Assembly: GCA_009777795.1 (NCBI GenBank)
Contig: WRLC01000001.1
Location: 1-61,508, forward strand
Reading direction: 5' to 3'
DNA: 61,508 nucleotides
Source of the DNA: Candidatus Saccharimonadota bacterium
Lineage (GTDB): Bacteria; Patescibacteriota; Saccharimonadia; Saccharimonadales; Saccharimonadaceae
In this document: positions 47,738 to 55,752 of the stretch, piece after piece
How the letters are laid out: the number at the start of each line of letters is the position of its first letter
Numbering within the stretch: the stretch's first letter is position 1
Notes under the pieces: generated by a model
The model's input: only the letters and a program-made list of their open reading frames with translations
The model's database searches: none
Told to the model about the DNA's origin: nothing
Position numbers and translations under genes: made by a program

Positions 47738-48150
47738 TATTTACTCGCTTTCTTGGCGCCGTATTTACTACGGCCTTGTTTACGGTTAGCGACCCCTTGG
47801 AGGTCGAGGGCGCCGCGGACGATGTGGTAGCGGACGCCGGGGAGGTCAGGCACACGGCCGCCACGGACTAGGACAACGGCGTGCTCTTGGAGGTTGTGGC
47901 CCTCGCCGCCGATGTAGGCCCAGACTTCCTGACCGTTGGTGAGGCGGACGCGGGCGACTTTGCGGAGGGCGGAGTTAGGCTTTTTCGGGGTTTTGGTGGT
48001 GACTTTGATGCAGACGCCGCGCTTAAGTGGGGCGTTTTTGGTGTAATACTTGGTTTTAAGTGAGTTGTAAACCGTGAGCAAAGCCGGCGACTTCGACTTG
48101 ATGGCCGCTTTCTTGCGTGGTTTACGCACTAATTGATTGATGGTTGGCAT
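47737..48150 (-). CDS. rpsL: 30S ribosomal protein S12
   Basis: 137 aa. [82 protein letters not shown] all match S12. It is the decoding-site protein and streptomycin target; the conserved [10 protein letters not shown] and GRVPDLPG loops are intact. It is transcribed from a TTGCAA-17-TATAAT promoter with a ~80-nt leader. Confidence 0.97.
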   Translation of the reverse strand: MPTINQLVRKPRKKAAIKSKSPALLTVYNSLKTKYYTKNAPLKRGVCIKVTTKTPKKPNSALRKVARVRLTNGQEVWAYIGGEGHNLQEHAVVLVRGGRVPDLPGVRYHIVRGALDLQGVANRKQGRSKYGAKKASK

Positions 48151-48264
48151 TAATTAATGGCCTTTCTACCCAATAATTTGGGTGTTATGCTCTCGGGTAG
48201 CAAGTCCGAGGGCGTTGATATTGAAACTCTCTCTTATTATATCATACTGGAGGTGGATTTGCAA
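48151..48264 (-). promoter_or_regulatory. rpsL-rpsG promoter and leader
   Basis: On the - strand TTGCAA (48259-48264) and TATAAT (48236-48241), spacer 17 nt, with TGATATAAT. The leader holds CCCAAATTATTGGG just before GAAAGGCC and the ATG, a possible autoregulatory hairpin. Confidence 0.7.
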
Positions 48265-48293
48265 GGGGGTGGGGTGTGTGATATGATAAAGGC

Positions 48294-49307
48294 ATGAGAA
48301 AGTGGTTATGGTATTTGGTGAGCGTGGTGGTGGTGAGTTGTCTGTTCGCGGCGAGGGCTGAGGCGGCTACGGTGGATTATGTGGATGCGGATGGGGCGCC
48401 GGCGAGTTGCGCCGATGCGACAGTGCTACCGACGGGGTTAAACACAACGACAACAGTGCTAACTACTGGTTGCTATGCGACGAACGGTTGGTCTCAGTTG
48501 GCGGGCGGTAGGACGACAATTAGCGGGGATGTGGTTCTGATATTGACGGATGGGAGTTTTTTGGTAAATAATTCGGGGTTCGGTGTGGCGGCGGGTAATA
48601 GTTTGACGATTTATTCGCAATCTTTTGGCACGGAGATGGGAACTTTGTATGCTAATTTGTCGGGGGGGAATGCGGCGATTGGGCAGAGTCTGGTTGGTGG
48701 TTCGTTTAATATTGGGGGCGACATCACGATAAATGGCGGGAATATTACGGTGACTGGTGGGGCGGTTGGGATGCTGGCTGGGCCGAATAGCGCGATTCAT
48801 GGTAAAGTGGTGATAAATAACGGGGTGGTGAAGGCGACCGGCGATCCCGACCATTATAGTGGTGGCGATGGTGTTGGCGGGACGGTGGTGATTAATGGCG
48901 GGACGGTGATTGCGATTGGTGGTGATTCGGAATATGAGCCGGGGTCGGCGCTTAATGGGCTGATTGGCCTGCCAGAATCGTATATTTATTGGGTGAATAC
49001 GGATCCGGTGGATCCGGGCGGTGAGGGGACAGTTTATAGCGGTGGCGTGGGGGTACCGTTTGTGAATAGTGCGAGTTATAGGTTTGTGAAGATTGAGTGG
49101 TATGAGGCGGGCGGCGAGGAGGAAGAAGAGGGCGAGGATGGCGAAGATGGCGACGACGAGGAAGGTGAGGGTGGCGAGAAAGCGCCGGGCGCTCCGGGCG
49201 CAGGGGTGAATTCGGGCGGGTTAACATATGCTAGGCAGGGAGCTATGGTGTTGGCGGTCGCCTTCGTGATTGTAGGTTGTGGAAAACTTTTGTTGAAAAA
49301 GTGTTGA
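48294..49307 (+). CDS. Secreted carbohydrate-binding/beta-helix surface protein with C-terminal anchor
   Basis: 337 aa. Signal peptide (LVSVVVVSCLFAARAEAATV), a right-handed beta-helix-like region (GDVVLILTDGSFLVNNSGFG; GGDITINGGNITVTGG; GTVVINGGTVIAIGG) similar to carbohydrate-binding domains found in clostridial surface proteins, a strongly acidic Glu/Asp/Gly linker, then a C-terminal hydrophobic segment and LLLKKC. It may be retained at the membrane. TATGAT at 48282-48287 is 6 nt before the ATG. Its 3' end contains the promoter of the next small gene. Confidence 0.7.
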   Translation: MRKWLWYLVSVVVVSCLFAARAEAATVDYVDADGAPASCADATVLPTGLNTTTTVLTTGCYATNGWSQLAGGRTTISGDVVLILTDGSFLVNNSGFGVAAGNSLTIYSQSFGTEMGTLYANLSGGNAAIGQSLVGGSFNIGGDITINGGNITVTGGAVGMLAGPNSAIHGKVVINNGVVKATGDPDHYSGGDGVGGTVVINGGTVIAIGGDSEYEPGSALNGLIGLPESYIYWVNTDPVDPGGEGTVYSGGVGVPFVNSASYRFVKIEWYEAGGEEEEEGEDGEDGDDEEGEGGEKAPGAPGAGVNSGGLTYARQGAMVLAVAFVIVGCGKLLLKKC

Positions 49308-49332
49308 CATTGGCTTTGCGACGTGGCATAAT
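49304..49332 (+). promoter_or_regulatory. Promoter of the 49407 small gene
   Basis: TTGACA (49304-49309), 17-nt spacer, CATAAT (49327-49332); it overlaps the preceding stop codon. Confidence 0.75.
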
Positions 49333-49406
49333 GGTTATGTTAAGAGCATAAACACGATTAACACAGATAAAAAAATCTAAAACTTAAAAGAAAGAAGGAA
49401 ACAAAC

Positions 49407-49583
49407 ATGTACCAAAAAATTTATTATGCGCGGCCGGTGGCGAAGGCGAAGAAGCGCGCCCAGAAGATTCTGGCGGTTCTGCTAGTACCGGCGGTGATTA
49501 TGGGGGCGTATTTTACGGCGATTGCTTACGATATTTTGATGAACGGCCCGGTGGCACAGACGACTATCTCGACCTCTAAGTAG
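49407..49583 (+). CDS. 58-residue single-helix membrane peptide
   Basis: Encodes MYQKIYYARPVAKAKKRAQK, then a membrane helix (ILAVLLVPAVIMGAYFTAIAY) and a short exterior tail ending TTISTSK. A basic N-terminus followed by one helix suggests insertion with the N-terminus inside. It has its own consensus promoter, a ~65-nt A-rich leader and GAAGGAA before the ATG. No homologue is recognised. The strength of the signals for such a short product argues that it is a real gene. Confidence 0.65.
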   Translation: MYQKIYYARPVAKAKKRAQKILAVLLVPAVIMGAYFTAIAYDILMNGPVAQTTISTSK

Positions 49584-49619
49584 TTTTGAGTTTTTACGTG
49601 TTTATGGTATAGTATCTTG

Positions 49620-50381
49620 GTGAAGAATAAGAAATCTTTAGGGCAACATTGGTTGAAGGATAGGGAGATTCTGGCGGAGATTGCGGACTATGGTGCGGCG
49701 GTTGCGGACGAAAAGACGGCGGCGCTCGAGATTGGCCCGGGGCTAGGAACTTTGACTTCGGTGTTGGTTGGGAGGTTTCCGCGGGTGGTGGCGGTGGAGT
49801 TTGACGAAGAGCTAGCGGCCAAATTGCCAAAACAGTTCGTGGGGGCGAATTTGGAAGTGGTGCGGGCGGATTTTTTGACCTTTGATTTGACTAAAATGCA
49901 AGATTATGTGGTGGTAGCGAACATACCATATTATATTACGGCGAAAATCATCCAGAAGTTAGTTGAGGCCGACAAGCCGCCGAAGCGGGCGGTTTTGTTG
50001 GTGCAGAAAGAAGTGGCGGAGAGGATAGCGGATGGCAAAAAGTCGAGCTTGTTATCGCTGATGGTGGCGGAGCGGGCAAAAGCTACTCTTGGAGTAATTG
50101 TGGGGCGAGAGCATTTTACGCCGCCGCCAAAAGTCGATTCGCAGGTGTTGATTCTGGATTTTGGCCAATGGAGGCTAGCGGAGTCGGAGCGTAAGCAATT
50201 TTGGCGGGCAGTAAAGGCGGGATTCAGTAGCCCGCGGAAAAAATTACAAAAGAACTTGGGTGCAATTGCGGCGCCAGAGAAAATAGCACAAGCGTTTCTG
50301 GAATTGGGAATATCAGATAACGCGCGGGCAGAGGACTTGACTTTTTCCGCATGGCAAAAATTGGCTAAACGTTTGGTTTAA
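49620..50381 (+). CDS. rsmA: 16S rRNA (adenine1518/1519-N6)-dimethyltransferase
   Basis: 253 aa. KKSLGQHWLKDREIL, the SAM motif ALEIGPGLGTLTSVL, ADFLTFDL, the catalytic VVANIPYYITAKII, LLVQKEVAERI and PPPKVDSQVL match KsgA/RsmA. It dimethylates two adenines at the 3' end of 16S rRNA. GTG 49620 is chosen because TATAGT at 49608-49613 ends 6 nt before it; TTG 49617 would be too close. A hairpin terminator follows. Confidence 0.94.
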   Translation: MKNKKSLGQHWLKDREILAEIADYGAAVADEKTAALEIGPGLGTLTSVLVGRFPRVVAVEFDEELAAKLPKQFVGANLEVVRADFLTFDLTKMQDYVVVANIPYYITAKIIQKLVEADKPPKRAVLLVQKEVAERIADGKKSSLLSLMVAERAKATLGVIVGREHFTPPPKVDSQVLILDFGQWRLAESERKQFWRAVKAGFSSPRKKLQKNLGAIAAPEKIAQAFLELGISDNARAEDLTFSAWQKLAKRLV

Positions 50382-50403
50382 TCAAAAAGTTTTAAAGGGA
50401 TAG

Positions 50404-50430
50404 AAGCCTCTTTCTAATGAGAGGCTTTTA
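50404..50430 (+). terminator. rsmA terminator
   Basis: AAGCCTCT-TTCTAATG-AGAGGCTT followed by TTA. Confidence 0.8.
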
Positions 50431-50448
50431 TGCTATAATGTGGCGTAT

Positions 50449-50525
50449 GGTACCATAGCTCAGATGGTTAGAGCGCAGGACTCATAAGCCTGAGGTCGGT
50501 AGTTCGATTCTACCTGGTACTACCA
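50449..50525 (+). tRNA. tRNA with CAT anticodon (Met, or Ile2 if lysidine-modified)
   Basis: Acceptor GGTACCA/TGGTACT, D arm GCTCAGATGGTTAGAGC, anticodon loop CTCATAA, T arm GTAG-TTCGATT-CTAC, discriminator A, encoded CCA. The loop suits either elongator Met or the TilS substrate tRNA-Ile(CAU); the identity cannot be settled by eye. TGCTATAAT at 50431-50439 is the promoter. murB begins 8 nt after the CCA. Confidence 0.9.
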
Positions 50526-50533
50526 AGATAATT

Positions 50534-51571
50534 ATGCTAGAAGAAAATGTAAAAATCAGCAGCTTGACGACGATGAAGATTGGTGGTCCGGCGCGTTATG
50601 TGGCGGAGGTGGAAGAGGTCGGCGAGATTGCGAAGTGGCTGGATTTTGCGGAAGACAAGGGCCTGCCGGTCTTTTTGATGGGGGCAGGAGCGAATATAAT
50701 TGGCCGAGATGAAGGGTTTGACGGTGTGGTGTTGATGTGTAAGATTCGGGGGTTTGAGGTCCTAGAGCAGACGGCGCGAGAGATTACGGTGCGGGTGGGA
50801 GCGGGCGAGATTTTGGACGACATTGTGAAGATTCTGTCGGAGCGCGGCTACACTGGGGTGGAGGGCTTGGCGAGCATCCCGGGGACGGTGGGGGCGGCGC
50901 CGGTGCAAAATGTCGGGGCGTACGGGCAGGAAATCGAGCAAGTGTTGGAGCGGGTGGAAAGCTATGACATGCAGGAGCGGCAGATGCGGGAGTTTGGGCA
51001 TGATGAGTGTGGGTTTGCCTATCGGCAGAGTATCTTTAACCACGGGCCGAACGCCGGGCGGTATTTTATCACGCATGTGGTGCTAAAATTGAAAAAAGGC
51101 GAGCTGAAACCACCGTTTTATACCAGTTTGCAGCGATATTTGGAAGAGCATAACATTAAGGATTACTCGCCGGAGAGTATCCGCCGGGCGGTGGCGGCGG
51201 TGCGGGAGGTCAAATTGCCGGACCCGCGGTTTGAGGCGAGTGCGGGATCGTTCTTCAAAAATATCTATTTGAGCGATGAGGAGGCGGAGGCGGCGCGGGA
51301 GCGAGGAATTGAAGTCTGGCGCGAGCGGGGGCAGAATATTGTCAATTCGGGGTGGTTAATCCAGCAGGCGGGCCTGAGTGGCCGGACATTTTATGGGGTG
51401 CGGGTGAGCGAGAAAGCGGCTTTGATTTTGATTAACGACCATGCGCGAGGCTATTCAGACTTGGCGCGGGCGCGTGAGCGGATTGTCTGGGCGGTGGAGA
51501 AGCAGTTTGGCTACCGCTTGGAGCAGGAGCCGGTGGAGATGGTGGCGGGAGGTGAGCGTGAAGTGGCTTGA
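50534..51571 (+). CDS. murB: UDP-N-acetylenolpyruvoylglucosamine reductase
   Basis: 345 aa, type I length. FAD site MGAGANIIGRDEGFDGVV, SIPGTVGAAPVQNVGAYGQEI, the YRQSIF segment and the catalytic Ser in ASAGSFFKNIYL, with WLIQQAGLSGRTFYGVRVSEKAALILIN near the end. It makes UDP-MurNAc, so peptidoglycan precursor synthesis is retained. No promoter fits in the 8 nt between tRNA and ATG, so murB is expected on the tRNA transcript; processing at CCA would leave an 8-nt leader. Confidence 0.94.
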   Translation: MLEENVKISSLTTMKIGGPARYVAEVEEVGEIAKWLDFAEDKGLPVFLMGAGANIIGRDEGFDGVVLMCKIRGFEVLEQTAREITVRVGAGEILDDIVKILSERGYTGVEGLASIPGTVGAAPVQNVGAYGQEIEQVLERVESYDMQERQMREFGHDECGFAYRQSIFNHGPNAGRYFITHVVLKLKKGELKPPFYTSLQRYLEEHNIKDYSPESIRRAVAAVREVKLPDPRFEASAGSFFKNIYLSDEEAEAARERGIEVWRERGQNIVNSGWLIQQAGLSGRTFYGVRVSEKAALILINDHARGYSDLARARERIVWAVEKQFGYRLEQEPVEMVAGGEREVA

Positions 51572-52376
51572 TGGGGCGGAGTTGGCGGGTTATATGCAGG
51601 AAGAACAGGCGGTGGAGGTGCGACGGCTGAAGGGTGCTTGGGCGGAGCGGGGCGAGAAAGGCAAGGTGCCGAAACTTCTGATTTTGCAGGACCATGCGAA
51701 TGCGATTAGTGAGATCTACGTGAAGAAGAAGCAGACTTATGCGGCGGAAATCGGTGTAGAAGCGGAATATAAAGTGGTGGCGCCGGAAGAGTTGGCGGCA
51801 GAGATTAAGCGGGCGAATGAGGACGACGCGATTCACGGGATGATTGTGCAGCTACCGATTTTGACGGATTATGCGGTGTTGGATACAATCGAGCCAGAGA
51901 AGGATGTGGATGGGCTGAATGAAAGTGGGGAGATTTTTCAGAGCGCGACGGCGGAGGCGATTAATTTTTTGCTAGCGGGATATGATGTGGAGCTGGCGGG
52001 CAAGAAAATTGCGATTATTGGTTATGGTCGGCTGGTGGGGAAGCCGTTATCGGAAATGTGGCGGAAAATGGGCTATGATATTACGGTGTTTCGGAGCAAG
52101 GACGCGGAGAGACTGCCGGAAGTCTTGCCGGAGTTTGACGTGGTGGTGAGCGGTACGGGTGTGGCGGGGTTGGTTAAGTCGGAGATGTTGAAAAAGGGTG
52201 CGGTGGTGGTTGACGCGGGAACGGCGACTGACAAAAATGGCGTGAGCGGCGACTTTGCGGATGATGTCTTGGAGCGTGATGACTTGACTTTGACGAAGAA
52301 ATCTGGTGGAGTAGGGCCTGTGACGGTGGCGACGTTGTTCGCGCATTTGCTACAGGCAGCAAGGAGGCAGGGGTGA
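51558..52376 (+). CDS. folD: Bifunctional methylenetetrahydrofolate dehydrogenase/cyclohydrolase
   Basis: 272 aa from GTG 51558, which has GGAGG upstream and overlaps the murB stop by 14 nt. Motifs: ISEIYVKKKQTYAAEIGV with the catalytic Lys, GMIVQLPI, PEKDVDGLNE, the Rossmann segment IIGYGRLVGKPLSEMW, and DAGTA followed by GGVGPVTVATLFAHLLQAA. It interconverts methylene-, methenyl- and formyl-tetrahydrofolate. GTG 51552 is an alternative start. The next gene begins within its stop codon (GTGA). Confidence 0.94.
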   Translation: MKWLDGAELAGYMQEEQAVEVRRLKGAWAERGEKGKVPKLLILQDHANAISEIYVKKKQTYAAEIGVEAEYKVVAPEELAAEIKRANEDDAIHGMIVQLPILTDYAVLDTIEPEKDVDGLNESGEIFQSATAEAINFLLAGYDVELAGKKIAIIGYGRLVGKPLSEMWRKMGYDITVFRSKDAERLPEVLPEFDVVVSGTGVAGLVKSEMLKKGAVVVDAGTATDKNGVSGDFADDVLERDDLTLTKKSGGVGPVTVATLFAHLLQAARRQG

Positions 52377-54361
52377 AAGAGTTGGTGGAAACAGAAGCGA
52401 GCGAGCGGAAAATCTCGCGAAAGTTGCTGATAGCAATCATTGCAACTGGCGTGTTGGTGCTTTTGGCGCTGGGGGCATTGATTTGGGTGGTGGCGAGCCG
52501 GCGCCCGGCGGATGGCGGTGGTGATGCGATTGCGATAGTGGAACCGGAGCCGTCGATATTTGCGACAAAAGTACCGACGGTGAGCTTGTACGACGAGCGG
52601 CAGGCGATTACGGTTGAGCAGGCGGAGGACGAAGAGTGGTTGCTGGCAAATAGCGTGGAGCTAATACCGATTGACAGTCTGGACACGACGCGGAAGGTGC
52701 TGATGGTGGGCGATGAGCACCCGCTAGACCAACTGCTCGGGCATGAGGAGGTGCTGAGCTTCACGCAGACGGGGGTGACGGCGCTGGCGCGAGGGATGAT
52801 TCGGCGGCTAAATGAAGTGGGAGGGGATGCGACTTATTTTAGCGAGAAAATTGGCCCGGTTTTGCGCGGGGCAGATGTGGTGCATACGAGTAATGAGGTG
52901 AGTTTTACGGATAATTGCCAGTTTACGAATTCGTCGACGATGATATTTTGTAGCCCGTGGGCAATGATGGATGCAATTACGGACGCGGGGATTAATTTGG
53001 TGGAGCTGACTGGGAACCACAATAATGATTATGGGGCGGCGGCGAGTACGGCGTCGATAAATAAATATCATGAGTTGGGGATTGCGACAGTGGGGGGAGG
53101 ATTGAACTTAGAAGAAGCGCGGCGGCCGTACGAGGCGAAAAAGAAAGGCAGCCACGTGGTGATGTTGGCCTATAACCAAGCGGATGGCGTGGGGAGCCCG
53201 GCGTTGGCGACGGCGAGCCGGGCGGGGGCGAACCCGTTTAGCTATGCACAGGCGCGGGCGGACATTGAGGCGGCCAAGTTGAGCGGGGCGTTTGTGATAG
53301 TGAATATCCAGTATTGGGAGTGTTGGAGCTACCCGGAACGAGGGACGGAAATGACGGCCTGCGATTATCCGATTGGCGGGCAGCAGAAATTATTTCGCGA
53401 TTTAGCGGAGATGGGGGCGGACATGGTGGTGGGGAGTAGCGCGCACCAGCCGCAGACGTTCGAAGTTTATAAAGGGGTGCCGATTTACTATGGGCTGGGC
53501 AATCTTTGGTTCGACCAGAGCATGTGGCCGGGAACGGCGCGGAGCTTGGTTTTGACGCATTATTTTTATCAGGGGCGGCTTTTGAGTACGCGAATCCAGC
53601 CGACGGTGTTTGGCACGGAGTTGCAAGTGCGATTGATGGAGACAGATGCGGCGGAGAATTTTTTGGCGCGCTTGGGCCGGGCGCGGCCGAGTGATGCTGA
53701 CAAACTAACGTCGCGGGCTGCGCAAGACGCGGTGAGTGATTGGGTGCGGAATCGGGATGCGGGAGTGGTGGTATATGATTTGGACAATGGGCGGACAGTG
53801 GCGGAGGTGAATCGGGACAAAAAATATTTTGCGGCGAGTTTATACAAGATTGCGGTGGTGAGAGCGGGATATCAGGCGGTGCAGGAGGGGCAGGATGCGA
53901 AGGCGATTTTGGTGAATGGGCGGACTTGGGGCGAGTGTTTGGATGCGGCAATCCGGACTTCGGATAGCCCGTGTGCGGAGGCTTTGTGGGCGAGAGTGGG
54001 GCAAGACAAGGCGACGACAAATATGAGCGCGGCCGATGTGTTGGCAGAGTTGTTGCGGATTTGGCGGTCGGACGAGGGGGCGGATTTAGAATGTGAGAAT
54101 CGGACGAAGTTTTTTGACTCGATGTTGGACCAGCCGGAGTTATATCGGCGGGGTTTGCCGAGCGGGTTTGGAGACGGGGTGATGGTTTGGAACAAGGTGG
54201 GTTGGAATGGCAATCAGGAATGGCATGACGCGGCGATAGTGGGGATTGACGGCCGGCATTATGCGGTGGTGGTGATGTCGAGGGGGCTGGTGGCGAACGG
54301 CATGGGTTGGTCGGCGATGCGGGAACTGGGCGAGCTGCTTGATGCGGCGCTAAGAAACTGA
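52373..54361 (+). CDS. CapA-domain protein fused to a serine beta-lactamase/transpeptidase-like domain
   Basis: 662 aa. A short cytoplasmic tail and membrane helix (LLIAIIATGVLVLLALGALIWVV) precede a CapA (PGA_cap) metallophosphatase-like domain: LMVGDEHPLD, TSNEVSFT, VELTGNHNNDYG, GSSAHQPQTFEVY and YYGLGNLWFD. The last ~200 residues look like a class A beta-lactamase/PBP fold with FAASLYKIAVV (SxxK), TSDSPCAE (SxN-like) and WNKVGW (KTG-like). An enzyme acting on cell-wall or capsule peptide bonds outside the cell is likely; the substrate is unknown. The start GTG overlaps the folD stop. Confidence 0.82.
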   Translation: MKELVETEASERKISRKLLIAIIATGVLVLLALGALIWVVASRRPADGGGDAIAIVEPEPSIFATKVPTVSLYDERQAITVEQAEDEEWLLANSVELIPIDSLDTTRKVLMVGDEHPLDQLLGHEEVLSFTQTGVTALARGMIRRLNEVGGDATYFSEKIGPVLRGADVVHTSNEVSFTDNCQFTNSSTMIFCSPWAMMDAITDAGINLVELTGNHNNDYGAAASTASINKYHELGIATVGGGLNLEEARRPYEAKKKGSHVVMLAYNQADGVGSPALATASRAGANPFSYAQARADIEAAKLSGAFVIVNIQYWECWSYPERGTEMTACDYPIGGQQKLFRDLAEMGADMVVGSSAHQPQTFEVYKGVPIYYGLGNLWFDQSMWPGTARSLVLTHYFYQGRLLSTRIQPTVFGTELQVRLMETDAAENFLARLGRARPSDADKLTSRAAQDAVSDWVRNRDAGVVVYDLDNGRTVAEVNRDKKYFAASLYKIAVVRAGYQAVQEGQDAKAILVNGRTWGECLDAAIRTSDSPCAEALWARVGQDKATTNMSAADVLAELLRIWRSDEGADLECENRTKFFDSMLDQPELYRRGLPSGFGDGVMVWNKVGWNGNQEWHDAAIVGIDGRHYAVVVMSRGLVANGMGWSAMRELGELLDAALRN

Positions 54362-54373
54362 TATAATTCTCTT

Positions 54374-55699
54374 ATGGAAGAGATTGTGAGTTTGTGTAAG
54401 CGGCGGGGTTTTATATTCCCGGGGAGTGAGGTTTATGGGGGGCTGGCTGGAACTTGGGATTATGGGCCGCTAGGCTTGATGTTGAAACGGAAGGTTGAGG
54501 AGAGTTTTTGGCGGACGTTTGTCGAGAGCCGGACGGATATGTATGGGGTGGACGCGGCGATTTTGATGAATCCGAAAGTTTGGGTGGCGAGCGGCCACGT
54601 GGCGACTTTTGCCGACCCGTTGATTGAGGATAAGGAAAATCAAAAGCGGTATCGTTTGGATCATTTGCTGGAGGATGCGGGCGTTGATGTGAAAGGCATG
54701 ACACTGGAGCAGATGCGGGCGCTGATAACAGAGAAGAAAATCAAGAGTCCGGACGGTAATGAGTTGGGCGAGGCGCGGTTGTTTAACATGATGTTCACGA
54801 CGCATGTGGGGCCGGTGGCGGACGATTCGAGCATTGCGTATTTGCGGCCGGAGACGGCGCAGGGGATTTTCACGAACTATAAGAATATTGTCGACACGCT
54901 CTATCCGGATTTGCCGTTTGGGATTGCGCAGGTGGGTAAGGCGTTTCGGAATGAAATTAGTCCGCGGGATTTTGTGTTTCGTAGCCGTGAGTTTAACCAA
55001 ATGGAAATTGAATATTTTTGCGACCCGAAAGATTGGGAGAAACTGTTTGAGGAATGGGTGGCGGGCTTTCATAGTTGGCTTGAGAGTTTGGGCTTGCCGA
55101 AGGACAAGACGCATGATTTGGAAGTGCCGGACGAAGATAGAGCGCACTATTCGAAGCGGACGATTGATATTGAGTTCGACTATCCAGTGGGGCGTAAGGA
55201 GCTGATGGGGATTGCCTACCGGACGGATTTTGATTTGATGAATATCCAGAAAGCGAGTGGCAAAAACATGGAATATACGATGAAGGGGACGAACGAGAAA
55301 TTGATTCCGCATGTGATTGAGCCGTCGATTGGAACGGAGCGGCTGATAATGGCGATTATGTGCAGTGCGTATGTGGAAGAGGGCGAGGGCGAAAAGCGCC
55401 GGGCGGTTTTGAAGTTGCCGGAAGAGTTGGCGCCTTACCGATTTTGCGTGTCGCCGCTACTGAAAAACAAGCCGGAATTGGTGAGCCGAGCGCGGGAAGT
55501 TTTTGCCGAATTGAAGGCTAAGTATGGCAACGTGGTTTGGGATGATAATGGTAATATCGGCAAGCGCTATGCGAAGCAGGACGAAATCGGGACGCCAAAG
55601 TGTGTGGTGATTGATTTTGAGACTTTGGAAGACGGCACAATAACGGTGCGCAACCGGGATGATGCGTCGCAGGTGCGGGTGAAAGTCGCGGAATTATAA
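54374..55699 (+). CDS. glyS: Glycyl-tRNA synthetase (alpha2 type)
   Basis: 441 aa. Class II motifs: VSLCKRRGFIFPGSEVYGG, GTWDYGPLGLMLKRKV, SGHVATFADPLIEDK, RPETAQGIFTNYKN (motif 2 region), GKAFRNEISPRDFVFRSREFNQMEIEYF, and motif 3 IEPSIGTERLIMAIM with a C-terminal anticodon-binding domain. This is the homodimeric archaeal/eukaryal-like GlyRS found in many Gram-positives. TATAAT at 54362-54367 ends 6 nt before the ATG, so it is leaderless despite the 12-nt gap to the previous gene. Confidence 0.96.
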   Translation: MEEIVSLCKRRGFIFPGSEVYGGLAGTWDYGPLGLMLKRKVEESFWRTFVESRTDMYGVDAAILMNPKVWVASGHVATFADPLIEDKENQKRYRLDHLLEDAGVDVKGMTLEQMRALITEKKIKSPDGNELGEARLFNMMFTTHVGPVADDSSIAYLRPETAQGIFTNYKNIVDTLYPDLPFGIAQVGKAFRNEISPRDFVFRSREFNQMEIEYFCDPKDWEKLFEEWVAGFHSWLESLGLPKDKTHDLEVPDEDRAHYSKRTIDIEFDYPVGRKELMGIAYRTDFDLMNIQKASGKNMEYTMKGTNEKLIPHVIEPSIGTERLIMAIMCSAYVEEGEGEKRRAVLKLPEELAPYRFCVSPLLKNKPELVSRAREVFAELKAKYGNVVWDDNGNIGKRYAKQDEIGTPKCVVIDFETLEDGTITVRNRDDASQVRVKVAEL

Positions 55700-55752
55700 A
55701 TAAAATATCTCTGGCGGGTTGACAGGCTAAAGATATGCGTTATAATGTATAT

